Assembly (NCBI GenBank): GCA_002327985.1
Contig: DCVM01000044.1
Location: 8,485 to 24,418, forward strand
Origin: Syntrophaceae bacterium UBA2188
Lineage (GTDB): Bacteria; Desulfobacterota; BSN033; UBA1163
DNA: 15,934 nt
Reading direction: 5' to 3'
Below are positions 5,923-13,928 of this stretch, in pieces. The notes below the pieces were generated by a model that saw nothing but the letters and a program-made list of their open reading frames with translations, ran no database searches and had not been told where the DNA came from. The first letter of the stretch is position 1. Every line of letters begins with the position of its first letter. A program made the position numbers and the translations under genes.

Positions 5923-7056
5923 TTAATAGGCAACTGCAGAGGCCCTGACAGGGTCTCTCACTAGAAAGACCTCTTCCATTTCTTTCAAAACCTCCAAGAA
6001 AATAGATACCAGTTTGGGATCAAACTGTTTTCCTGCATTCTTTAACAACTCACTCTTGGCATCTCCATTGTTGAGGGGTTTTCGGTAAGGGCGATCCGAG
6101 GTCATGCTGTCGTAGGAATCGGAGATGGCAATAATCCTGGCTCCCAGCGGGATTTGCTCTCCGACCAATCCGTCCGGATAGCCTGTTCCGTCATAACGCT
6201 CATGGTGGTGTTGAATGTAAGAAAGGATGTTCGAGGAGAGGTTCAAGGGGATGAGCAGTTCAATGGATTTTTTGGTGTGCTGTTTGATAATCGCCCAATC
6301 CGTTGGGGTCAGAGTTCCTTTTTTATTAATGAAACGGTTGCTAATGCCAATCTTACCGATATCGTGGAGATAAGAGGCGATCTGGAGTTCACTCCGTTCC
6401 TTGGGTGGAAAGGAAAGGCGTTTGGAGAGGAAATCCGAATAGTAACAGACCCGCTCTGAATGACCAGAGGTATAAGGGTCCTTTTCTTCAAGGGTATAGG
6501 CTAGGACCTTTGCGAATTCTAAACAACTCTGATGGTCAGAAGGGGCGATCCCATCCCATCTAAAATCGGTGATCCCTTTGGTCTCATTTTGCAGAGGGAA
6601 ATCTGAATGAACCTCAGGTTCCTTGATCAGGGGTTGATGCGAACAATGACCAAGAACCTCCTTTACCTTCAGATTCAATTTTCGCCGTTGAATCGATTTA
6701 TCAATAATGGATAGGATTTCAGGGACATTAAAAGGTTTGGGGATATAATCAAAGACTCCATAACGGATCGACTCGATCGCACTTTTTAAGGTCCCATATC
6801 CCGTGATAATAATGATCATCACATCTGGGTCAATGACTCGAATTTCTTTCAGGGCCTCGATTCCCGATAGGCCAGGCATCTTAAGGTCTAACGTTACCAC
6901 ATCCATTTGGGTTTGCTGAATCATCTGGATCGCAGCCTGACCACTCTCCACGGCATAGACGTTATAGTTTGGTTTTAGAATCATCCTTAAGGATTCCCTG
7001 GGCCCGATTTCGTCATCGACGATGAGGATATTCGGTGCATTGACTTTCATTTCCAT
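5923..7056 (-). CDS. response regulator with HD-GYP cyclic-di-GMP phosphodiesterase domain
   Basis: The 377-residue protein has a receiver domain at about 8-125, with acidic pair D14/D15, phospho-acceptor D57, T85 and K107 all present. A variable linker follows to about 175, then an HD-GYP domain at about 178-365. The HD dyad is H231-D232 in YLHDIGKIG. The GYP signature at 284-294 reads HHERYDGTGYP, the complete form expected of active enzymes. Such proteins hydrolyse cyclic-di-GMP when their receiver is phosphorylated, thereby lowering biofilm and raising motility or other programmes. No kinase lies directly beside it, but a sensor kinase is encoded 3.4 kb upstream on the same strand. The ATG at 7056 follows AAAGGGG by about five bases. 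The gene lies behind a -24/-12 promoter and heads a likely two-gene unit. Confidence 0.95.
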   Translation of the reverse strand: MEMKVNAPNILIVDDEIGPRESLRMILKPNYNVYAVESGQAAIQMIQQTQMDVVTLDLKMPGLSGIEALKEIRVIDPDVMIIIITGYGTLKSAIESIRYGVFDYIPKPFNVPEILSIIDKSIQRRKLNLKVKEVLGHCSHQPLIKEPEVHSDFPLQNETKGITDFRWDGIAPSDHQSCLEFAKVLAYTLEEKDPYTSGHSERVCYYSDFLSKRLSFPPKERSELQIASYLHDIGKIGISNRFINKKGTLTPTDWAIIKQHTKKSIELLIPLNLSSNILSYIQHHHERYDGTGYPDGLVGEQIPLGARIIAISDSYDSMTSDRPYRKPLNNGDAKSELLKNAGKQFDPKLVSIFLEVLKEMEEVFLVRDPVRASAVAY

Positions 7057-7097
7057 GTTGCCCCTTTCCAGATCAAATAAGATTCAGACAATATAAT

Positions 7098-7113
7098 AGC
7101 AAAAAGTTTGCCA
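7098..7113 (-). promoter_or_regulatory. sigma-54 (-24/-12) promoter upstream of the HD-GYP gene
   Basis: On the minus strand the sequence reads TGGCAAACTTTTTGCT. GG (7112-7111) and GC (7100-7099) are separated by exactly 10 bases, the invariant RpoN spacing. The surrounding bases fit the TGGCA and TTGCT half-sites well. Transcription would start near 7087, about 31 bases before the ATG at 7056. Sigma-54 promoters need an AAA+ activator, and one is encoded immediately upstream at 7385-8785. Confidence 0.65.
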
Positions 7114-7154
7114 TATGTTATTATCAGATCCTATTTCTCTAAATTGATAACTTG

Positions 7155-7178
7155 CTGAAATTTATAAGGAATTTTCAG
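7155..7178. promoter_or_regulatory. candidate activator-binding inverted repeat
   Basis: CTGAAATT (7155-7162) faces AATTTTCAG (7170-7178), an inverted repeat with one extra T. It lies about 70-90 bases upstream of the predicted sigma-54 start, where enhancer sites for NtrC-type activators commonly sit. A second copy was not seen, so this is tentative. Confidence 0.3.
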
Positions 7179-7384
7179 ATTAGGGAAAAGGGTGGGCTTA
7201 TGATGGGGAGCTTCACTCAATATTTTTCAAAATTGAACGAGTATTAACAATTTTGTAATGGAATCCCACGAAAAAAACCACAGAGCAAGAGGTCATTTCG
7301 TAAGCAGCCAGACTTTAGTCGATCATGTGACGGGGAGAGGGGGTCTCCTAAGTCATGTCGAGGTGTTTGGATCCGAGGATAACT

Positions 7385-8785
7385 TTAATAGTCTCTCCCT
7401 TTCATCTGGTTGATGCCCAATTTATCCATTTTATATTTTAATATTCGGCGGCTAATCCCTAAGATTTCTGCGGCATGAGATTGAATATAGTTGGTCTTTT
7501 TTAGGGCATCTAAAATGACCTCTCTTTCAAATTCTTCTTCCGCCTGTAAAAAGGAGACCTTCCCTTCCAAAACAGATTCTTTCAATCCATTCATTTTAGG
7601 AATATTCTTGAAAGAAAGAGGTAATTCATTGAGCAGAATATATTCGTTGAATGTCAGAGCAATCACCCGTTCCACCAAATTTTCTAATTCTCGGACATTC
7701 CCAGGCCATTCGTATTGAATCAACACATCTAAAGCTTCTTTGTTGATCCCTCTCACATTTTTATTATTTTCAATACTGAATTTATTGATGAAATGGTCGA
7801 TTAATAAAGGAATGTCCTCCTTCCTATCCCTCAAAGGAGGAATGACGATAGGGACCACATTGATTCGATAATAAAGATCTTCACGAAAACTTCCTTTTTT
7901 AATCATTTGGTTCAAATCCTTGTTGGTCGCGGTGATCAGTCTGACATCGACTTTAATCGTTTTCGAGCCACCCACACGATTAAACTCTCTTTCTTCCAGA
8001 AATCTAAGGATCTTCGCCTGAGTCGCTAAACTCAATTCACCGATCTCGTCGAGGAAAAGCGTCCCTTGGTGGGCCACCTCGAAGCGACCCAGCTTTCTCT
8101 CAATCGCATTGGTAAAAGCCCCCTTCTCATGTCCAAATAATTCACTCTCTATCAGGGTTTCAGGGATGGCGGCACAGTTAATCGTGACAAAGGGGAAATT
8201 TTTTCGATTGCTATTATAATGGATCGCCCGGGAAATCAGCTCTTTTCCCGTTCCACTTTCTCCCATAATCAACGCCGTGGATTTGGAATCAGCGATTTGT
8301 TTCACCACCTTGAAAATCTCTTTCATCAATTTGCTATTTCCAATAATATTCCCAAATTCGAAACTTTTATCCATTTCTTCACGACGATATTTCACCTCCT
8401 GCTCCAGGGCCTTCGTGGAGAAAGCGCGGGTGATAATGAGACGCAATTCATCAATATCGAAAGGTTTGGTCACATAATCATAGGCTCCGAGTTTCATCGC
8501 TTCGACAGCTGTTTTGACGGTTTTGGTGGCCGTAATCATGATTACAATGATGTCCGGATCATTCTGTTTGATTTTCTCCAAAACTTTCAAACCGTCTACA
8601 TCCGGTAAAATGATATCCAGGAGAATCACATCTGGGGAGTGCACCTTGACCTGGAGAAATGCCTCCTCTGCATTTTTGGCTAAAAACACCTCATAATCAT
8701 TTTTCAGAATCATCTTGAGCGATTCTCTGGCTCCCACCTCATCATCCACGATTAAAACACTTCTCACTTTTTCACCCATCGACAT
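7385..8785 (-). CDS. NtrC-family sigma-54-dependent response regulator
   Basis: This is a standard three-domain activator of 466 residues. The receiver (about 8-125) keeps the acidic pair and phospho-acceptor D57. The AAA+ domain has Walker A GESGTGKE at 175-182, Walker B TLFLDE at 242-247, and the arginine-finger segment FREDLYYRIN. A Fis-type helix-turn-helix lies at about 432-459. The sigma-54-contacting loop reads GAFTNA (222-227) instead of GAFTGA. Phosphorylation should drive oligomerisation and ATP-dependent opening of sigma-54 promoters. I prefer the ATG at 8785 because GAGGGAG lies just upstream. An in-frame ATG at 8818 would add 11 residues but has only a weak binding site. It is the last gene of the four-gene run, 80 bases after the fusion gene. 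The likely cognate kinase is at 10413-12575. Confidence 0.94.
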   Translation of the reverse strand: MSMGEKVRSVLIVDDEVGARESLKMILKNDYEVFLAKNAEEAFLQVKVHSPDVILLDIILPDVDGLKVLEKIKQNDPDIIVIMITATKTVKTAVEAMKLGAYDYVTKPFDIDELRLIITRAFSTKALEQEVKYRREEMDKSFEFGNIIGNSKLMKEIFKVVKQIADSKSTALIMGESGTGKELISRAIHYNSNRKNFPFVTINCAAIPETLIESELFGHEKGAFTNAIERKLGRFEVAHQGTLFLDEIGELSLATQAKILRFLEEREFNRVGGSKTIKVDVRLITATNKDLNQMIKKGSFREDLYYRINVVPIVIPPLRDRKEDIPLLIDHFINKFSIENNKNVRGINKEALDVLIQYEWPGNVRELENLVERVIALTFNEYILLNELPLSFKNIPKMNGLKESVLEGKVSFLQAEEEFEREVILDALKKTNYIQSHAAEILGISRRILKYKMDKLGINQMKGRDY

Positions 8786-8788
8786 CGT

Positions 8789-8795
8789 CTCCCTC
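8789..8795 (-). promoter_or_regulatory. ribosome binding site of the NtrC-type gene
   Basis: GAGGGAG on the minus strand is placed so that its GAGG core is six bases before the ATG at 8785. It lies inside the longer alternative reading from 8818, arguing for the shorter protein. Confidence 0.55.
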
Positions 8796-8865
8796 TTTGA
8801 TATTTCAAAAAATTCCATTAAACTCTATGGTATCGATTACGAAACAAGGACACAGCGCTCTCTTC

Positions 8866-10413
8866 TTAGGCCTTCATCGGCTGATAGTAGAATAACTTTC
8901 TTCTTTCAACAGGGAATTTCAAAGAAATGAGCGTTCTCGGTTTTTTTTCATTCACTTCAAACGTCATCGTCCCACGATTTTTTTGAATCATTTCTTTTAG
9001 CAGCCGTAATTCCAATTCGATGGCCTCTTCTTTTTCTGTTGTGGGGATTCCCAAAACGGTTTGAAATGGTTCAACGGTTTTTTTATAACCGTTAAAAACA
9101 ATCAATATCTCAATATACTTTCCATCCCCCTGGAGGGATTTTTTATCGTCTATCACCTGGGTGGACCGATCAAACGACTTGGTCAGGAATCCAATGCTTC
9201 CATTTGGAGGGATAGAAGGGATGGCATATTGAAGAAGAGCGTTGAAAATATATCTCAACTGCTCTTCGTGAACGACCGTTTCAGGGAGGTCTTTTTCAAA
9301 TTTTTTAAATATCTTTATTTTTTTACTTTCCAGTGGTTGGTCATGTCGCCTTAACACCTCTTCAAGGATGACGTGAACCGTATCCTTTTTTTCAAGGGGG
9401 GTATTGATTTTAATATAATTGAGAAGACCATTTAGCACGGTATCGATCTTATCGATGTCCTCTGTCACAATTCGATAAAACTGTTCTCTGAATTCCCCGT
9501 CATTGAATTTATCTCCCAAGAGTTGAGTAAAGGTTTTTATGGAGACCAGAGGGTTTTTAATGCGGTGAACCAATTCAATCAAAAAGAGGGACAACGTATG
9601 GCTGTTTTGCTCAGGGGGGAGGAGGGAAGTTTTAAACTCGGGTGGTTTGAATTCTGCTCTTTTTAGAAAATCGATAAAAGCATTATGTTCATTATCCGTC
9701 TCAAAGAGGAGGTCTTTTTCCACTAAATTTCCCCCCTCTGAAAAAATCGCGCTTCGAATGATCACCTGCTCCAGTTCCCTGAGGTTTCCTGGCCACCAAT
9801 AACTTTTAAGCAGGGTCAAGACGGTGTCGGAAATGTCCACTTTCTGGATCTTGCTCTTTTTGGAGTATTCTTCCAAAATATATTGGGCGATCGCTGGGAT
9901 CTCTTTAGGGCGTTCCCTCAATGGAGGAATGTGAATCGAGAGGGTATTCAATCGGTGGTATAAATCCTCTGAAAATTTCCCTTGGACCATTTTTTCTTTC
10001 AAATTCTCTGAAGAGGATGCAATGAATCTGAGATTCTTAATGGCCCTTTTATCCATCCCATTTTGGAAAATGCCATCCTCCATCAGCTCTAAGAGAATGA
10101 ATTGGTTGGTCTGACCTAACTGCCCGACTTCTTTAAAGTAGAGCGTAGCGGGAGTCTCACCGTAATGGTTCTCTTTAAAAAGGCGGTTCAGCTGATCGGC
10201 GAATGCATCCTCCGTTAATAGTTTGCAATCCATCTTATAAAACCGATAGTATTTCCAATCTTTGGAGTAATGAATGATTTTTGCAATCAATTCCTTCCCT
10301 GTCCCTTGTTCTCCTTGGATGAGAACAGGGGCACGGTGATGGGCAGCCTTCCGGGTAGACGAAATAACCTGGGATGGAACGAGTGGGGATTGGAGCAACT
10401 CTCGGTAATTCAT
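8866..10413 (-). CDS. fusion of a degenerate sigma-54-activator AAA+ domain and a degenerate histidine kinase
   Basis: The 515-residue protein has no receiver, PAS or DNA-binding domain. Residues 10-240 are an NtrC-like AAA+ domain with Walker A GEQGTGKE (34-41), a conserved SEDLYHRLN finger segment (148-156) and sensor II WPGNLRELE (207-215). About 11 residues including the whole GAFTGA loop are missing. The Walker B aspartate is lysine (TLYFKEVGQL, 90-99), and the sensor I segment reads ASSSENL. Residues 270-340 are a HisKA module with H-box LVHRIKNPL and intact H283. The following 160 residues occupy the ATPase position but lack recognisable N, G1 and G2 boxes. I infer loss of sigma-54 activation and of autokinase activity, leaving a scaffold, decoy or phosphotransfer role. 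The ATG overlaps the upstream kinase stop in a TAATG, so the two are coupled. A sequencing artefact is unlikely because one frame is open across both domains. Confidence 0.88.
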   Translation of the reverse strand: MNYRELLQSPLVPSQVISSTRKAAHHRAPVLIQGEQGTGKELIAKIIHYSKDWKYYRFYKMDCKLLTEDAFADQLNRLFKENHYGETPATLYFKEVGQLGQTNQFILLELMEDGIFQNGMDKRAIKNLRFIASSSENLKEKMVQGKFSEDLYHRLNTLSIHIPPLRERPKEIPAIAQYILEEYSKKSKIQKVDISDTVLTLLKSYWWPGNLRELEQVIIRSAIFSEGGNLVEKDLLFETDNEHNAFIDFLKRAEFKPPEFKTSLLPPEQNSHTLSLFLIELVHRIKNPLVSIKTFTQLLGDKFNDGEFREQFYRIVTEDIDKIDTVLNGLLNYIKINTPLEKKDTVHVILEEVLRRHDQPLESKKIKIFKKFEKDLPETVVHEEQLRYIFNALLQYAIPSIPPNGSIGFLTKSFDRSTQVIDDKKSLQGDGKYIEILIVFNGYKKTVEPFQTVLGIPTTEKEEAIELELRLLKEMIQKNRGTMTFEVNEKKPRTLISLKFPVERRKLFYYQPMKA

Positions 10414-12575
10414 TATCGCTCAAAGATATTGGAAAAATTTTGATTATTTTCTAAATCACTCTTTCGTCTTTTTGGGGATTCCTGATTGATCGGGAGATTA
10501 ATAAAAAAGGAAGATCCCTTGCCCAACTGACTCTCCACGTCAATATATCCTCGATGGTCCTGGATGATTTGATTGGAAATGGACAACCCTAACCCGCTTC
10601 CCGTACTTTTCGTTGTAAAGAACGGATTAAAAATGTCCTCTAAATACTCCTCTGGAATTCCCTTCCCTGTATCCGTAAACTCAATCTGGACATAAGGTTC
10701 CCCACCTGGTTTCACAAAGGGTCGAGTTTTAACGAGTATTTTTCCGTTCTCCTGCGTGGCGTCAATCGCATTGAGTAGGATATTCAGAAATACTTGTTTG
10801 ATTTGTTCACGGTCAATCTGAACCGAAGATAAATCCGAAGCATAGTTTTTAATAATGTTGATTTGTTTTTTCTTCGTCTCTGTTGAAACCAGGAGGATCA
10901 TGCCGTCTAAAATGGCATTGATATCTTCCGCCTCCAACTTCGGCTCGGAGGGTCTGGCGAAATCAAGAAGCTCGTTGACTAATGAAGAAATTCGGTCCAC
11001 CTCTCCTGAGGCGATTTGAAGAAATTGAGTTCGAAATTCCTCGTCGTCAATACGTTCTGGCAACAATTGGGTGAGGGTTTTAATGGCAACCAGAGGGTTA
11101 CGAATTTCATGGGCTAAGCCCGCTGTTAAGGTTCCCAGGGAGGCCAGACGGTCTGCTCTTCGCATATAAGATTTTGATTTCTTCAAATCTTCATAAAGTC
11201 TTGCATTCTCAATAGCGATCGCTGTTTGGTTGGCCAGGGTGCTGAGTAATTCAAGATCTTCATGGGAGTAAATGTCTTTGCTGAATTTATAGCCTAAGTT
11301 GATCATCCCAATGAGTTGCCCTTTTGCGATGAGGGGGATGCTCACCTCCGCTTCCAATACAGACATTTTATTGATCACTTCGTTCAACTCCGAGATATGG
11401 GCTCCCTTGGCCAATTCTTCCCGAATAATAATCTCTCCAATTTTTTGAAGATAATGGGGTAGGGGATCATTTTTAGAAAGAAGAGGGGGCGAGGACGTCT
11501 TTATATTTTTTGATTCGAACAAAGAATAACCCCCTTTTTCCTCATTCCACAAAAACAGGGATGCCTTCTCAACCCCCATCGTCTGGGTAATGGTTTCAAC
11601 GATTCTTTTTGAAAGGGATTGTAAGTCGAGGATGGAGACCATGGCTTTGCTTAACTTTCCCAAAGTTTCACGGTAATCATATCGGTTTTTAAAAAGAAAT
11701 TGTTCCACCGCTTTCTCTGTCCCTGGTTTGATTTTGTTAAAGAAGAAGGCCACTACCAATAGCAGCAGAATGGTGAAAACCGTAAACAGATAATTGATAT
11801 AGTTGAAAAAGACTTTTTGACTGATAAGAATAAGAAGAAGAGACGGGAGAAACAGGAGGAGCATCAAAAGGACATAGGTAGTTCCCTTCTTTAGAACAAT
11901 GTTTATGTCCATCAAGCGGTGTTTGACAATGGAATAAGCTGTAAAACCAAGCATGATGACTGTAAATGGAGGCCCGAGCCAATTGTACCTGGAAATTCCT
12001 GCCATCGGAAGGAACAGATTATTGACCAATCCAAGGCTGGACGTAAAGAACATACCTATCATGCAGTACTTCACTTGGAGCCTTTCGATCCCAATCGTTT
12101 TTCGATAGGTTTTTATTAAGAATACGAATCCTAAAATGATGAAACCCGTTAAATAAATCGAAAAGAATGGATAGAGGGGACCGTAGTTAAACATTTTTGA
12201 ACTTGAGCCAATTGAGGACACAATCTGGTCGGTAAAGGATAGAACTAAAAACAATAGACCTGGCAAACCAAATAGAGTTGTTTTTAGGAAATTAATACTT
12301 CTTTGTTCACAGGGAAAAAGGAAGGCAAATATTAGAAATGCGGCGGGTATTATTCCAGACGTTGCAAAACCCATTCGTCCCCAAAATAGTTTTAAATAAT
12401 TGTCTTTAAAGAAGTAAACCATAAAGAAACTTAACGCCCATCCAGCCCCGGACCATGCGAGAACAGAAAAGGATAAACTAATCTTTTTATAAATTCCTGC
12501 TTTCATTAAAACGATAAGGCCAAACGCCAAATTGACAAAAAAAGCAAATAATAAAAAGGTCTCAGGGATAGACAA
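10413..12575 (-). CDS. membrane sensor histidine kinase (multi-TM, GAF, HisKA, HATPase)
   Basis: The 720-residue protein starts with about nine hydrophobic segments (residues 5-280), like the 7TM input modules of some kinases plus two extra helices. A GAF-like domain (about 302-458) follows, ending in the helix ANQTAIAIENARLYEDLKK. The HisKA H-box LAHEIRNPLVAIKTL has phospho-acceptor H489. The ATPase domain has N-box asparagines near 598 and 602, G1 DTGKGIP (635-641), FFTTK, and G2 GSGLGL (659-664), so the kinase looks active. The ligand is unknown; a membrane-embedded or lipophilic signal is inferred from the topology. The start is uncertain: no ATG precedes the first membrane helix, and I chose TTG at 12575 because GAGG lies six bases upstream. 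A TTG at 12587 would add four residues. It follows the KAS-like gene closely and overlaps the fusion gene by one base. Confidence 0.93.
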   Translation of the reverse strand: MSIPETFLLFAFFVNLAFGLIVLMKAGIYKKISLSFSVLAWSGAGWALSFFMVYFFKDNYLKLFWGRMGFATSGIIPAAFLIFAFLFPCEQRSINFLKTTLFGLPGLLFLVLSFTDQIVSSIGSSSKMFNYGPLYPFFSIYLTGFIILGFVFLIKTYRKTIGIERLQVKYCMIGMFFTSSLGLVNNLFLPMAGISRYNWLGPPFTVIMLGFTAYSIVKHRLMDINIVLKKGTTYVLLMLLLFLPSLLLILISQKVFFNYINYLFTVFTILLLLVVAFFFNKIKPGTEKAVEQFLFKNRYDYRETLGKLSKAMVSILDLQSLSKRIVETITQTMGVEKASLFLWNEEKGGYSLFESKNIKTSSPPLLSKNDPLPHYLQKIGEIIIREELAKGAHISELNEVINKMSVLEAEVSIPLIAKGQLIGMINLGYKFSKDIYSHEDLELLSTLANQTAIAIENARLYEDLKKSKSYMRRADRLASLGTLTAGLAHEIRNPLVAIKTLTQLLPERIDDEEFRTQFLQIASGEVDRISSLVNELLDFARPSEPKLEAEDINAILDGMILLVSTETKKKQINIIKNYASDLSSVQIDREQIKQVFLNILLNAIDATQENGKILVKTRPFVKPGGEPYVQIEFTDTGKGIPEEYLEDIFNPFFTTKSTGSGLGLSISNQIIQDHRGYIDVESQLGKGSSFFINLPINQESPKRRKSDLENNQNFSNIFER

Positions 12576-12581
12576 TTTCAA

Positions 12582-12585
12582 CCTC
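12582..12585 (-). promoter_or_regulatory. ribosome binding site deciding a TTG start of the sensor kinase
   Basis: GAGG on the minus strand is six bases before TTG at 12575. The alternative TTG at 12587 lies upstream of it and has no comparable site. Confidence 0.45.
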
Positions 12586-12592
12586 AATAATA

Positions 12593-13846
12593 TCAGTTTA
12601 ATCCATTAAGTTTTCCGGCGATCATTGCTGTATGGCCTCCACCAAACCCCAGGGAATTCATAAGAGCAGTTTTTACTTCACTCTTTCTAAATTGATTTGG
12701 TACATAATCAAGATCGCACTCTGGATGAGGATTGGTGTGATTCATGGTTGGTGGAATAATACCTTGTTTGATAACTAAAAGACATGCGGCCATCTGAAGG
12801 ATTCCTGTAACTGAGAAGGATTGTCCTATGATTGGTTTAATGGAGGTGACAGGAATTCGATATGCTAATTCACCAAAAACCTTTTTTATGGCATTCGTTT
12901 CATTCAAATCATATTCGGGTGATCCATTTCCATGGGCGTTAATATAATCAATATCTTCGGGCTTGAGTTGGGCATTTTTTAGAGCCATTTTCATCACATC
13001 TGCTGCCACATCTCCTGACGGGTCTATATGAAAAATATTGTAAGCTTCGTTTCCTGAAGCATAACCTAAAATTTCACCGTATATCTTTGCCCTCCTTTTT
13101 TTTGCATTTTGGAGTTCTTCGAGAATCAATACTGCTCCTCCTTCACCGAGTACTATCCCATCCCCACTGGTATCAAACGGTTTCAATGCCTTATGAGGTT
13201 CTGTTCCATTATTCCTCGATAGGATTCCTGAAGCAGAAAAAAGGCCCATGATATAAGGAGAGACGGGCGCTTCGCCAGCGCCGGCGAGCATAATTTCCGC
13301 ATCTCCTAATCGGATTGAATTATAAGCCAAATAAATTGCATCTAAGCCTGAATTACATCCTGAGGAAATTGTTGTATTAAGTCCCTTTATCCCAAGTTCT
13401 AAACTTATAATTCCAGGGGCTGAATGACCACAACTCAATACGGCAGCAAATGGACTTACCCTCTTTAATCCCTTTTCAATAAAAATAATATGTTGATTCT
13501 CTGAGTAGCTATTCCCTGCAAGACCGGTCCCGATAATGACTCCAATCTCATAGGGGTCTATTGAATCCAAATCAATTTTCGAATCTACGATCGCTAACTT
13601 AGATGCAGACAATGCAAATTGTGCAAATCGGGCTAATCGTTTGGAAGTCTTGAGATCCATATAATCGGTAGGTTCAAAGTTTGGAACCTCTGCGGCTACT
13701 TGACATGGATATGTTGAAGCATCAAAATGTGTTATTCTTCTAATGCCAGATCGTCCATGAACTAATGAATCCCAGAAAGCATCGACTCCAATTCCATTGG
13801 GAGCAACCACTCCCATTCCGGTGATGACCACTCTTCTTTTTTCCAT
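12593..13846 (-). CDS. beta-ketoacyl-ACP synthase II-like protein (FabF family) with an altered catalytic triad
   Basis: The 417-residue protein has the full thiolase fold of FabF-type condensing enzymes: VVITGMGVVAPNGIG at the N-terminus, the nucleophile C164 in TTISSGCNSGLDAI, H305 in INAHGNGSPEYDLNE, K337, and the closing NSLGFGGGHTAM. FabF enzymes condense malonyl-ACP with acyl-ACP using a Cys-His-His triad. Here the third position is glutamine, Q342 in KPIIGQSFSVTG, where E. coli FabF has histidine in a GH motif. The flanking text of the first histidine is also unusual. It may still condense, use another donor, or act as a partner subunit. No acyl carrier protein, reductase or dehydratase is nearby. 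Instead it leads an operon with signalling genes, five bases before the kinase frame opens, so housekeeping fatty acid synthesis is not its obvious job. The start is the ATG at 13846, behind a weak purine run. Confidence 0.9.
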   Translation of the reverse strand: MEKRRVVITGMGVVAPNGIGVDAFWDSLVHGRSGIRRITHFDASTYPCQVAAEVPNFEPTDYMDLKTSKRLARFAQFALSASKLAIVDSKIDLDSIDPYEIGVIIGTGLAGNSYSENQHIIFIEKGLKRVSPFAAVLSCGHSAPGIISLELGIKGLNTTISSGCNSGLDAIYLAYNSIRLGDAEIMLAGAGEAPVSPYIMGLFSASGILSRNNGTEPHKALKPFDTSGDGIVLGEGGAVLILEELQNAKKRRAKIYGEILGYASGNEAYNIFHIDPSGDVAADVMKMALKNAQLKPEDIDYINAHGNGSPEYDLNETNAIKKVFGELAYRIPVTSIKPIIGQSFSVTGILQMAACLLVIKQGIIPPTMNHTNPHPECDLDYVPNQFRKSEVKTALMNSLGFGGGHTAMIAGKLNGLN

Positions 13847-13928
13847 TATTAATAGTCCCCCAATAAATAGCCCTAAAAGATCAAATTGCAGGGCTTCTTT
13901 TTAAGTCATTTAAAAGATTAAGGTTATT

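Larger units (their letters stand above)
7057..7384. other. 328-base regulatory gap between NtrC-type and HD-GYP genes
   Basis: It holds the sigma-54-type promoter and candidate upstream site described separately. Near 7334-7348 a short GGAGA/TCTCC inverted repeat lies downstream of the NtrC-type gene without a T-run. I see no gene or structured RNA in the rest. Confidence 0.6.

Noticed and set aside
6154..6459. 101-residue plus-strand open frame inside the HD-GYP gene
   Set aside because: It is antisense to strongly conserved HD-GYP motifs and has no family likeness; the same applies to other long antisense frames in the window.
7334..7348. GGAGA/TCTCC inverted repeat as terminator of the NtrC-type gene
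   Set aside because: Only five base pairs and no T-run on the transcribed strand.
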